From positions 1,488,001 through 1,552,000 of the forward strand of contig OZ244910.1 in NCBI GenBank assembly GCA_965221735.1: a DNA stretch of 64,000 nt, in the 5' to 3' direction. The DNA is from UBA2991 sp965221735 (GTDB lineage: Bacteria > Chloroflexota > Dehalococcoidia > Tepidiformales > Tepidiformaceae). Positions 16,151-24,236 of this stretch are shown piece after piece. Each line of letters begins with the position of its first letter. The first letter of the stretch is position 1. The translations under genes were made by a program, and so were the position numbers. The notes under the pieces were generated by a model. The model searched no databases. It was not told the origin of the DNA and saw nothing but the letters and a program-made list of their open reading frames with translations.

Positions 16151-16965
16151 GCTCCCGCCTCCGCCGCCACGGTCACGCCGAACAGCGCCTCCGCGTTGGC
16201 CGTCGTCGCCTCCGCGACCGCTTCGATGCTCACGCCCCGCGCCTCCGCCACCACCCCGGCCGTGACCTGCACGTTCGCGGGTTCGTTGCGCGTGCCCCGC
16301 GCCGACTGCGGCGGCAGCGCCGGGCTGTCCGTCTCGATCAGGAGCGTGGTGAGCGGCAGCCCGGCCGCCACCCGTCGCGCCTCGTCGTTGCGCGGGTAGC
16401 CCGCCGAACACGTCAACGAGACCAGGAACCCCATCTCCGCATACCGCCGCGCCTGCTCCAGCGTTCCGCCGAACGCATGCAGGACGCCGAGCGGCCGGCC
16501 CTGTGCGGTCAGCGGCGACTCCGCTGCGAAGCGCGCGAGGTGCGGCGCCAGCTCCTCCTCCGCGTCGCGGGAATGAACCGACACCGGCAACCCGAGGCGG
16601 GCTGCGATTGCGAGCTGCGCGTCGAAGACGCGGCGCTGCACGTGGCGGGGCGACAGGTCGCGGTAGAAGTCGAGCCCGATCTCGCCGATGGCCGCCACGT
16701 TCCCGCCGCCGGCCAGTCCCTCGATCCGTTCGAGCGCATCCTCGTCGGCCTGCGACGCCTCGTGTGGGTGGAACCCCGCCGTGGCGAGCAGCCGTGGAGA
16801 GTCCGTGCGCCCCGCGAGCGCTATCGCCGTCTCGCTCGAGGCCACGTCTTCGCCGCACACGACGATGGTGGCGACGCCGGCCGCCGCCGCCCGCGCCAGT
16901 ACCGCCTCGCGGTCCTCGTCGAAGCGCGCGTCCTGCAGGTGACTGTGGGAGTCGAAGAGGCGCAT
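16147..16965 (-). CDS. TatD family metal-dependent DNase/hydrolase
   Basis: A 272-residue TIM-barrel amidohydrolase relative. Metal ligands are visible in MRLFDSHSHLQD (HxH), GEIGLDFYRD (Glu), PVSVHSRDAEEE (His), GVLHAFGG (His) and LIETDSPAL (Asp). TatD proteins are 3'-5' exonucleases on DNA and are also linked to D-Tyr-tRNA deacylation. Coupled on both sides: TGATG with metG and ATGA with the prenyl synthase. The metG-tatD pairing is common in bacteria. Confidence 0.93.
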   Translation of the reverse strand: MRLFDSHSHLQDARFDEDREAVLARAAAAGVATIVVCGEDVASSETAIALAGRTDSPRLLATAGFHPHEASQADEDALERIEGLAGGGNVAAIGEIGLDFYRDLSPRHVQRRVFDAQLAIAARLGLPVSVHSRDAEEELAPHLARFAAESPLTAQGRPLGVLHAFGGTLEQARRYAEMGFLVSLTCSAGYPRNDEARRVAAGLPLTTLLIETDSPALPPQSARGTRNEPANVQVTAGVVAEARGVSIEAVAEATTANAEALFGVTVAAEAGA

Positions 16966-18614
16966 CAGTTCGCGACCGGTTCGGGCACGTCCAGCTTGCG
17001 GTACAGCGCCCCGCCCTCGCCCAGCGAACGCCCGGCCGGCACGCCCGTGAGCAGCCAGCCCTCCGACTCGGGCGTGCCCTCGTGCCCGAGCGTGGTGTGC
17101 AGCTTGCTCGTGGAGAACGGCAGGATCGGGTGCAGCAGCGCCGTCAGCCCCGAGATCGCCTGCAGCGCCGTGTGGAGCGTCTCGGCGGCGTGGTCGCGGT
17201 CTTCCTTCACCGCCCGCCAGGGAGCGCGCTCGTCGAGGTACTTGTTCGCCGCCTGGGCGACATTCAGCGCCTCCCGCAGCGCCCCCCGGAACTGGCAGGC
17301 GGCGTACTCGGCGCCCGCCCGCTCGAACCCGTCCCGAACCGTTGCCAGCAGCGCCTCGCTCTCGGGCCCTGGCGTCCCCGGCTCCGGCACGACGCCGTCG
17401 AAGTTGCGCCGGATCATCGCCAGCACGCGGTTCGCCAGGTTCCCCCACGTCGCGATCAGGACCTCGTTGTTCGCGCGGATCAGCTCCTCCTCGCGGAACT
17501 CCGAGTCGCTCGTCTCCGGCATGATCTGTGTCAGGTAGAACCGCACGACGTCGGCGTCGTACGTGTCCAGCAGGTCCAGCAGCCACGTCGCCGTGCCCTT
17601 CGACTTGCTCTGCTTCTGCCCCGCCGAGAAGTTCACGTACTGGTTTGCGGGGACATCGTGCGGCAGGTTCAGGCCGCCATGGCCCAGCAGCATCGCCGGC
17701 CAGATGAGCGTGTGGAAGACGATGTTGTCCTTGCCGATGAAGTAGTAGGCCTTCGTGTTCTCGTCTTCCCAGTAGAGGCGCCACGCTTCCGGGTCGCCGC
17801 TCTGGGCCGCCCACTCCTTCGCCGCCGAAAGGTACCCGATGACGGCGTCGAACCAGACATAAATGCGCTTGTCCTCGTACCCCTCGACCGGCAGGGGAAC
17901 GCCCCAGTTGATGTCGCGCGTGATCGCCCGGTCCTTCAGCCCTTCCTCCAGGATGCCGAGCGTGAAGTTGGCGACGTTCCGCCGCCAGTGCGGCTGCGCG
18001 CTCACCCACTCCCGCAGCTGCTCGTTGAAGGCCGACAGCCGCAGCATGAAGTGCTCCGATTCCCGCACCTCGGGCGTCGCCCCGCTCACCTTGCTGCGCG
18101 GCTCGATCAGGTCGATCGCGTCGAGCTGCGAGCCGCACTGGTCGCACTGGTCGCCGCGCGCCTCCGGGTAGCGACAGAGCGGGCAGATGCCCTCCACGTA
18201 GCGGTCCGGCAGGAAGCGCCTGGCCTCCGGGTCGTAGAGCTGGTCCTGCTTGCCCGTGTAGAGCAGATCCTGCTCCAGCAGCCGCGTAAAGAGTTCCTGG
18301 GTCGTCTCGTAGTGGTTGTCGGTCAGGGTCGTCGTGAACAGGTCGAAGGAGATGCCGAAGCGCTCCCACGCCTCGAGGATCTTCGGGTGGTAGCGGTCGA
18401 TCACCTCTTGCGGGGTGATGCCCTCGCTGTCGGCGGCGACCGTGATGGGCGTCCCGTGGCAGTCGGAACCGGACACCATGAGCACGTCGTTGCCGCGCAT
18501 GCGGTGGTAGCGGGCGAAGATGTCGGCGGGTAGGTACGCTCCCGCCGCCTGGCCGGCATGCAACAGGTAGTTCGCGTACGGCCAGGCCACCGCCACGAAG
18601 ATGCGTTCGGCCAT
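16965..18614 (-). CDS. metG: Methionyl-tRNA synthetase
   Basis: Class I synthetase (549 residues) charging tRNA-Met. The HIGH-like signature is in AWPYANYLLHAGQ, followed by VSGSDCHGTP. The zinc knuckle is CPLCRYPEARGDQCDQCG. The KMSKS loop reads QKQSKSKGT, a Q for M change that is tolerated in the family. A C-terminal anticodon-binding helical domain is present (WGNLANRV...), but no fused dimerisation domain. The ATG at 18614 is chosen (GAGGGGAA upstream) over one 12 codons earlier. Head of the metG-tatD-synthase operon. Confidence 0.97.
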   Translation of the reverse strand: MAERIFVAVAWPYANYLLHAGQAAGAYLPADIFARYHRMRGNDVLMVSGSDCHGTPITVAADSEGITPQEVIDRYHPKILEAWERFGISFDLFTTTLTDNHYETTQELFTRLLEQDLLYTGKQDQLYDPEARRFLPDRYVEGICPLCRYPEARGDQCDQCGSQLDAIDLIEPRSKVSGATPEVRESEHFMLRLSAFNEQLREWVSAQPHWRRNVANFTLGILEEGLKDRAITRDINWGVPLPVEGYEDKRIYVWFDAVIGYLSAAKEWAAQSGDPEAWRLYWEDENTKAYYFIGKDNIVFHTLIWPAMLLGHGGLNLPHDVPANQYVNFSAGQKQSKSKGTATWLLDLLDTYDADVVRFYLTQIMPETSDSEFREEELIRANNEVLIATWGNLANRVLAMIRRNFDGVVPEPGTPGPESEALLATVRDGFERAGAEYAACQFRGALREALNVAQAANKYLDERAPWRAVKEDRDHAAETLHTALQAISGLTALLHPILPFSTSKLHTTLGHEGTPESEGWLLTGVPAGRSLGEGGALYRKLDVPEPVAN

Positions 18615-18691
18615 GGATTCCCCTCTGGAGCGCTCAGGCGAGTCTAGCACCGTGTCGCTTTAGGGCTTAGGGCCGGTAAAGGCCCGCCTTC

Positions 18692-19519
18692 CTATCCCTT
18701 GTCCGCGGGCCAGGACTCGTACGCCTCCGCCCGCGAGACCCCGAACCGTCGCGCTGCCGCGCTCGCGGCTGCGCTGCGCTGCGCCCCCGCCTCCCGCATC
18801 TCCGCCAGGTAGACGCGAAGCTCCCGCTCGTCGCTCCCTGCCGTCCACCCCCGCGTATCGACCACCACCGTGCACTCCCCCCGCGTCTCCCGGAACCGCT
18901 CCGCCATCGCCGATGCCGCCCCCCGCACCGCCTCCTCGTGGACCTTCGTTAGTTCGCGGCACACGACCACGGGCGGGTCGTCGAGCGCATCCGCCACGTC
19001 CCTCAGCGCCGCCCCCAGCCGCCGCGGGCTCTCGAAGAACACGAGCGTCTGCGCCGCGCCCGCCGCCCCCGCCAGCCGCCGCCGCCGCTCCCCCCCGCTC
19101 CGGGGCAGGAAGCCGAGGAAGTGAACGTCGCTCGCCCCGAACCCCGCCACAGACACCGCCGCCGCCAGCGCCGACGGCCCCGGCACCGCAAATACGGGGA
19201 TACCCGCGTCGTGCGCCGCCTCCACCGCCCGCGCGCCCGGATCCGCGATCAGCGGCGTCCCCGCGTCCGAGGTCAGCGCCACGACCCCCTCCCGCGCCGC
19301 CTCCAGCAGCCGCGGGATGCGCGCCTCGACGTTGTGCTCGGTCAGGCTCAGGGCCGTCGCGCTCGTTTCAACCCGCGTGCCGAGCGTCCGCAGCACGCGC
19401 GTGTCCTCCGCCGCGACGAGCGAGGCTGCCTGCAGGACTGCTGCCGCGCGCTCGCTCAGGTCTCCCAGGTTGCCGATGGGCGTGGCGACCACGTAGAGGC
19501 CCGGCGCGAGTTCATTCAT
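18692..19519 (-). CDS. rsmI: 16S rRNA (cytidine-1402-2'-O)-methyltransferase RsmI
   Basis: A 275-residue tetrapyrrole-methylase-fold enzyme that 2'-O-methylates C1402 in the decoding centre. Signatures are LYVVATPIGNLGDLSERA at the N-terminus, VAAEDTRVLRTLG, LTSDAGTPLIADPGARAV and FAVPGPSALAAAVSVAG, followed by FLGFLPRSGGERRRRL and FESPRRLGAALRD. The start at 19519 is the second of two overlapping ATG triplets and gives the family N-terminus. Divergent to guaB; stands alone as a single gene. Confidence 0.95.
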   Translation of the reverse strand: MNELAPGLYVVATPIGNLGDLSERAAAVLQAASLVAAEDTRVLRTLGTRVETSATALSLTEHNVEARIPRLLEAAREGVVALTSDAGTPLIADPGARAVEAAHDAGIPVFAVPGPSALAAAVSVAGFGASDVHFLGFLPRSGGERRRRLAGAAGAAQTLVFFESPRRLGAALRDVADALDDPPVVVCRELTKVHEEAVRGAASAMAERFRETRGECTVVVDTRGWTAGSDERELRVYLAEMREAGAQRSAAASAAARRFGVSRAEAYESWPADKG

Positions 19520-19575
19520 GCTTCGGTCAGCTTCACAGAACCGTGCCCCGAGCGCGAATTCTGGTGCCGATTTCG

Positions 19576-19605
19576 TTGACCCTACGCAGGCCCCCGCGAT
19601 ACGCT
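19576..19605 (+). promoter_or_regulatory. Predicted promoter of guaB3
   Basis: TTGACC (19576-19581), an 18-nt spacer and TACGCT (19600-19605) make a good sigma70-type promoter. The same -10 hexamer occurs before the tmRNA gene. It predicts a leader of about 130 nt in front of guaB3. Confidence 0.5.
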
Positions 19606-19644
19606 TTCTGCATAGCCGTGACACTCCCATTCGAGTCATCCAAA

Positions 19645-19726
19645 ACCGAACGGAAGTTGCTTCGGTGAGCCCCGACGCCGCATCCGCAACCATCGCCGCG
19701 CCTGATTCGCCAGAGCGCGGCGTTTT
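19645..19726 (+). promoter_or_regulatory. Structured leader of guaB3, attenuator-like hairpin
   Basis: Within the predicted leader, ACCGAA (19645-19650) pairs with TTCGGT (19661-19666). Then GCCGCGC (19695-19701) pairs with GCGCGGC (19715-19721) and is followed directly by GTTTTG. The second hairpin with its short T-run resembles an intrinsic terminator placed just before the AGGAGG ribosome-binding site, which is the layout of an attenuator. I do not recognise a known riboswitch class. Confidence 0.4.
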
Positions 19727-19745
19727 GCATACCCAGGAGGAGGGT

Positions 19746-20897
19746 TTGTCCGTGCCCGCACCGCGTTTCAAGCAGCTCAAGCATGCCTACGGTTTCGATG
19801 ATGTCGCCATCGTTCCCGGCGAGGTCACGATCAATCCCGAGCTTGTCGAGATCGGCCTCGACATCGGCTCCTTCCACTTCGGCCTCCCCTTCATCGCCTC
19901 CGCCATGGATGCCGTCGTCGACCCCGAGTTCGCCTTGCTCATGCACGAAGCGGGCGGCCTCGGCGTCCTCAACCTCGAGGGCATCTGGACCCGCTACGAC
20001 GATCCCCGCCCCATCCTCGACGAAGTCGCGTCCGTCAACCGCGACGAGGCCACGGCCATCCTCCAGTCCGCCTTCCAGCAGCCCATCCGCGACGACCTTA
20101 TCGCCCAGCGCATCAAGGAGATGAAGGCCGGCGGCGCCGTCGCCTCCGTCTCCGTCACGCCCAAGAGCACGAAGCAGTACGCGCCCCTCGTGCAGGAGGC
20201 GGGCGCCGACATCCTCGTCGTGCAGAGTACGGTTACCACGGCCCGGCACGAATCCACCAGCATCGAGGGTTTGCGCTTCGAGAAGCTCTTCGAGCAGATA
20301 CACATCCCCGTCGTCGTCGGGAATACCGTCGGCTTCAGCGCCACCCTCGAGGTGATGCGCTCCGGCGTTGCCGGCGTCCTCGTGGGCGTGGGCCCCGGCG
20401 CGGGCTGCACCAGCCGCGAGGTCCTCGGCATCGGCGTCCCCCAGGTCACCGCCACCATCGACTGCGCCGCCGCTCGCGAGGCCTATCTCGCCGAGACCGG
20501 CAACTACGTGCCCATCATCACCGACGGAGGCATCCGCACCGGCGGTGACGTCTGCAAGTGCTTCGCCGCCGGCGCCGACGGCGTCATGATGGGCTCGCCC
20601 TTCGCCGCCACCACGGAGGCGCCCGGCCGCGGCTACCACTGGGGCATGGCCACCTCCCACGCCGACCTCCCCCGCGGCACCCGCGTCTTCGTCGGCGTCA
20701 ACACGACCCTCCAGAAGACGCTCTTCGGTCCCACCAGCCGCACCGACGGCACGGAGAACCTCGCCGGCGCCCTCAAGACCGCGATGGGCATGTGCGGCGC
20801 GCACACCATCCGCGAGTTCCAGGACGCCGAGATGGTGATCGCGCCCTCCATCAAGACCGAGGGCAAGATCTACCAGTTCGCCCAGGCCGAATCGTAG
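19746..20897 (+). CDS. guaB3: GuaB3 family IMP dehydrogenase-related protein
   Basis: A 383-residue (beta/alpha)8 barrel protein of the IMPDH/GMP reductase family without CBS domains, as in the GuaB3 subgroup. Key parts are YGFDDVAIVPGEV at the N-terminus, the substrate loop VGVGPGAGCTSREVLGIGVPQ with the catalytic Cys, and the phosphate-binding ITDGGIRTGGDVCKCFAAGADGVMMGS. The final FVGVNTTLQKTLFGPTSRTDGTENLAGALK is family-specific. It is expected to act on IMP or GMP in guanine nucleotide synthesis. TTG 19746 and GTG 19752 both follow AGGAGGAGGG; the former is given. Confidence 0.9.
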   Translation: MSVPAPRFKQLKHAYGFDDVAIVPGEVTINPELVEIGLDIGSFHFGLPFIASAMDAVVDPEFALLMHEAGGLGVLNLEGIWTRYDDPRPILDEVASVNRDEATAILQSAFQQPIRDDLIAQRIKEMKAGGAVASVSVTPKSTKQYAPLVQEAGADILVVQSTVTTARHESTSIEGLRFEKLFEQIHIPVVVGNTVGFSATLEVMRSGVAGVLVGVGPGAGCTSREVLGIGVPQVTATIDCAAAREAYLAETGNYVPIITDGGIRTGGDVCKCFAAGADGVMMGSPFAATTEAPGRGYHWGMATSHADLPRGTRVFVGVNTTLQKTLFGPTSRTDGTENLAGALKTAMGMCGAHTIREFQDAEMVIAPSIKTEGKIYQFAQAES

Positions 20898-20953
20898 GGA
20901 ACGCGACGAACTCGCCCGGCCTGCCCCGACTCGTTCTCGCAGCGCTCCTCGCG

Positions 20954-21526
20954 TTGGGAGCGCTCGCCTGCCTTGCCGTGCTGGCCCCGGGCGAAACCGC
21001 CCGCGCCCACGATGACTGCCCCCACTTCGACCTCGACGACCTGCTCGCCTCGGTCGAGGACGTCGACGTCATCGTCGTCGGCGAGCTCGTGACCGAGGCG
21101 GGGGCGCCCGCCATCGAGCCCGAGGCCTACCTGAAGGGCCCCGCCATCGCTGAAGCGCTCCCCCTGTCTGACCGCCCGACCGAGTGCGACCGCGCCGTCC
21201 TCCCCGCCGAAGGCGCCCGTGTCATCGCGGCGCTCCGCCGCGAGGGTGGCGGTTTCCAGTGGCCCGTCCCGGCCGCCTTCTTCGTGATTGACGATGGGGT
21301 CGCCACGAACGGCGGCGACAACCCGATTTCTCTCTCCGAAGGCGACCTCGTCACCCGCATCCGCGAGGTCTCCGGCCAGCACGCCGTGCTCGCCACAGAC
21401 GAGTCTGAAGGCGCCTCCATCGACTGGCTGCGGGTCGTCCTGCCCGTCACCCTCGCCGCGATCGTCATCCTCGCGATCGCGCTCGTCCTGCTGCGAATCT
21501 GGCACCGGATCGACCCGGAAGGCTAG
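20954..21526 (+). CDS. Secreted or membrane-anchored protein of unknown function
   Basis: About 190 residues. A hydrophobic N-terminal run ending VLAPGETARAHDD looks like a signal peptide with an Ala-x-Ala cleavage site. Next come an extracellular domain with CPHFDLDDLLASVEDVDVIVVG and a second Cys (TECDRAV), and a C-terminal helix VVLPVTLAAIVILAIALVLL followed by RIWHRI. The two Cys could form a disulfide. The start is uncertain: no ATG or GTG lies near the signal region, and TTG 20954 is the first plausible codon, although the hydrophobic run continues upstream to about 20921. It begins about 57 nt after guaB3. Function unknown. Confidence 0.6.
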   Translation: MGALACLAVLAPGETARAHDDCPHFDLDDLLASVEDVDVIVVGELVTEAGAPAIEPEAYLKGPAIAEALPLSDRPTECDRAVLPAEGARVIAALRREGGGFQWPVPAAFFVIDDGVATNGGDNPISLSEGDLVTRIREVSGQHAVLATDESEGASIDWLRVVLPVTLAAIVILAIALVLLRIWHRIDPEG

Positions 21527-22308
21527 AGCAGCTCCTCCAGCACCTGTGCCACCGAGTCCTCCTCGTCCGGGAGCTGCTCGTCGGCCGCCTCGCGCGCGTA
21601 GCGGTCCGCCTTCCCCGTGGCGATTCCCCGCCCCGCCCACGCCAGCATCGAGGCGTCGTTCACGCTGTCCCCGATCGCGAGGCTCTCGGCGGCCGTGATC
21701 CCGAGCCTGGAGGCGACCAGCCCCACCCCCTTCGCTTTCGTCGCATCGGGCGCCAGCGCCACCGTCACGAACGGGAAGTCGAGCACATGCAGCGTGTCCC
21801 CGAAGTGCTGGACCAGCTCCGCGTGCACTTCCGTCGACCCCTCACGGCTGCTGAGGATCCCGACGCCGCTCGGGTCGATGCCGAGCGTCTCCGGCTCCGG
21901 GTGGTACTCGGCCGTGATGTTGCCGAGACTGGCGTAGTAGTCGGTGGCCGGCGATTGCTCCGTTGCGGCGTACCGTTCCGCGCTGAACCACTCGTACTCG
22001 TAGCCCGCCTCGCGCGCGTAGGCCGTGACGGCCAGCGCCAGGTCCCGGTCCAGCTTGATCTCGCGGACCAGCGTCCCGTCCGCGTTCGCGATCAGGCACC
22101 CCTCCTGCGCGATGAACGGCGTGTCCAGCCCCAGCTCCCGCGCGATGCTCATGACCCCTTCCCGCATCCGTCCGCTCGCCAGCACCACCGTCCGCCCGTC
22201 CTCCACCAGCGCCGTGACGGCAGCCCGAACGCGCGGCGAAAGCTCGCCCTTGTAGGCGCCCTCGTACGGCAGAAGCGTGCCGTCGATATCCAGCGCGACC
22301 AGCCTCAC
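21523..22308 (-). CDS. HAD superfamily (Cof-type) sugar-phosphatase-like protein
   Basis: A 261-residue HAD hydrolase with a C2-type cap, as in Cof and sucrose-phosphatase proteins. Motif I is LVALDIDGTLLPYEG, motif II LASGRMREGV, motif III Lys in KAKGVGLV, and motif IV IGDSVNDASMLAWAG. Such enzymes dephosphorylate sugars, FMN or coenzymes; the substrate here is unknown. GTG 22308 overlaps the prmC stop (GTGA), so it is the last gene of prfA-prmC-HAD. Its stop interleaves with the stop of the convergent gene (CTAG). Confidence 0.85.
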   Translation of the reverse strand: MRLVALDIDGTLLPYEGAYKGELSPRVRAAVTALVEDGRTVVLASGRMREGVMSIARELGLDTPFIAQEGCLIANADGTLVREIKLDRDLALAVTAYAREAGYEYEWFSAERYAATEQSPATDYYASLGNITAEYHPEPETLGIDPSGVGILSSREGSTEVHAELVQHFGDTLHVLDFPFVTVALAPDATKAKGVGLVASRLGITAAESLAIGDSVNDASMLAWAGRGIATGKADRYAREAADEQLPDEEDSVAQVLEELL

Positions 22309-23126
22309 TCCCACCGCGCGGTGACCACCCGTTCCCACCCCGCCAGGTCGTGCGCGATGCTTGCTTCCGCCCCCAGCTCCTCCGCCGCCTCCGCGACGCG
22401 TCCCGCCTGCCCCATCCCCACCTCGAACGCCGCCAGCCGCGGCCGCAGCCGCGCCCCGCAGTCGGCCAGCAGCGCCCGCACGAGGTCGAGCCCGTCGGCG
22501 CCACCGTCCAGCGCGACCCGCGGCTCCCACTGCCGCACCTCCGGCTGCAGCCCCTCGATGTCGCGTTCCGGCACGTAGGGCAGGTTCGCGAGGACGATGT
22601 CGGCAGCCGCCACGCCCCTCGCCAGGTCGCTCTGCACGAGCGAGACGGCCACACCGTGCCGCTCGACGTTCAGCGCCGCGATTCGCAGCGCATCGGCGCT
22701 CACGTCCGCCGCAATGACGTTCGCCCCCGGGGCAGCGCTCGCCACCGCGATCGCGATCGCGCCGCAGCCGGTGCCCACGTCGAGCACCGTTGCGTCGGGA
22801 AGGCGCGCAAGCTCCGCGACGCCGATCTCGACCAGCAACTCCGTTTCGGGCCGGGGGATGAGCGTGCCCGGCCCCACGACGAACTCCAGCCCGTGGAACT
22901 CGCGCGTGCCCGTGAGATATGGGGCAGGCTCGCGCCTCAGACGCCGCGCCACCAACTCGTCCAGTTCTCCGCAAACGCCCTCGGCGACCGGTTCGTCGGC
23001 GAAGAACGCGCTCCGGCTCAGGCCGCTCGCGTGCCGCGTGAGCACCTCCGCCTCCAGCGCTGCGTCGGGAATGCCTGCGGCTTCCAGTTCGGCGCGGACG
23101 CGGGCTGCCGCCGCGCGCGCCTTCAC
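22305..23126 (-). CDS. prmC: Peptide chain release factor N5-glutamine methyltransferase
   Basis: A 273-residue methylase of the GGQ glutamine of release factors. An N-terminal helical domain precedes a Rossmann domain with motif I VLDVGTGCGAIAIAVA. The catalytic motif is NLPYVPE, a Leu for Pro change from the standard NPPY; the Asn and Tyr that matter for binding Gln are kept. The GTG start overlaps the prfA stop (GTGA), coupling substrate and modifying enzyme. The length fits the family. Confidence 0.94.
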   Translation of the reverse strand: MKARAAAARVRAELEAAGIPDAALEAEVLTRHASGLSRSAFFADEPVAEGVCGELDELVARRLRREPAPYLTGTREFHGLEFVVGPGTLIPRPETELLVEIGVAELARLPDATVLDVGTGCGAIAIAVASAAPGANVIAADVSADALRIAALNVERHGVAVSLVQSDLARGVAAADIVLANLPYVPERDIEGLQPEVRQWEPRVALDGGADGLDLVRALLADCGARLRPRLAAFEVGMGQAGRVAEAAEELGAEASIAHDLAGWERVVTARWE

Positions 23127-24199
23127 GCCGTGGCCTGCAGCTTCGCCGCCTCTTCCGCCGCCGCCACCGCGTCGATGATGTCGTCGATGTTGCCGTCGAG
23201 CCGGTCCGGGATGTTGTGTACGGTCAGCCCGATGCGGTGGTCGGTGATGCGGTCCTGCGGGAAGTTGTAGGTCCGGATCTTCTCGCTCCGGTCGCCGCTC
23301 CCGACCTGGGTGCGCCGGTCCGCCGCCAGCTCCGCCTCCTGCTTCTCCTGCTCCATCGCCAGCAGCCGCGAGCGCAGCACCGTCATCGCCTTCGCCCGGT
23401 TCTTCAGCTGCGAGCGCTCGTCCTGGCACACCACCACCTGGCCCGTCGGGAGGTGCGTCAGGCGCACCGCCGTCGCCACCTTGTTCACGTTCTGACCGCC
23501 CGCCCCGGACGCATGGAAGATATCGACCCGCAGCTCCTTCTCGTGGACCTCAACATCCACGTCCTCCGCTTCGGGCAGGACCGCGACCGTCGCCGTCGAG
23601 GTGTGGATGCGGCCCTGCGCCTCCGTCTCGGGAACGCGCTGCACCCGGTGGACGCCGCTCTCGTACTTCAGCCGCGAGAAGGCGCCCTCGCCCGTCACGC
23701 TGAAGATGACCTCCTTGTACCCGCCGATCCCCGTCTCCGAGAGGCTCAGCACCTGCGTGCGCCAGCCCCGGCGCTCCCCGTAGCGGTAGTACGCGCGGTA
23801 CAGCTCCTGCGCGAAGAGCGCCGCCTCCTCTCCGCCCGCCCCCGCCCGAATCTCCATGATGACGTTGCGGCTGTCGCGCTCATCCTTGGGCAGGAGCGCC
23901 CGCAGAATCGCATCGTCGAGCGACGCAAGACGCTCGACGGCTTCGCGCAGCTCCGCCTCGGCCAGCTCCCGCAGCTCGTCGTCGCCTTCGTCCAGCAACT
24001 CCTGTGCGTCCGCCCGGGCCGTCTCTGTCTCGGTGTAGTCCGCGAGGAGCTGAACGACCGGCGCGATCTCGGCCCGCTCGCGGTTGAGCCGCGCCACCTT
24101 GTCATAATCGGCTGCGACCTCGGGCTGCCCCATCTCGTTGGTCACCGCGTCGAAACGGATCCGGATCTCGTCGAGCCTCTTGCGAACGGCCTCGTCCAT
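23123..24199 (-). CDS. prfA: Peptide chain release factor 1
   Basis: A 358-residue factor that reads UAA and UAG. It has the GGQ motif in HASGAGGQNVNKVATAVRL and the anticodon-like region RVPETEAQGRIHTS, where PET replaces the usual PAT/PVT tripeptide of RF1. The end of domain 4 matches (RTYNFPQDRITDHRIG). Upstream gene of prmC in a coupled pair. The E in place of A/V in the tripeptide is mild and does not suggest RF2, which carries SPF. Confidence 0.96.
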   Translation of the reverse strand: MDEAVRKRLDEIRIRFDAVTNEMGQPEVAADYDKVARLNRERAEIAPVVQLLADYTETETARADAQELLDEGDDELRELAEAELREAVERLASLDDAILRALLPKDERDSRNVIMEIRAGAGGEEAALFAQELYRAYYRYGERRGWRTQVLSLSETGIGGYKEVIFSVTGEGAFSRLKYESGVHRVQRVPETEAQGRIHTSTATVAVLPEAEDVDVEVHEKELRVDIFHASGAGGQNVNKVATAVRLTHLPTGQVVVCQDERSQLKNRAKAMTVLRSRLLAMEQEKQEAELAADRRTQVGSGDRSEKIRTYNFPQDRITDHRIGLTVHNIPDRLDGNIDDIIDAVAAAEEAAKLQATA

Positions 24200-24236
24200 C
24201 GTTCTATTCTGCGGGCGGAGCGAGCTTCGCGCTCGG

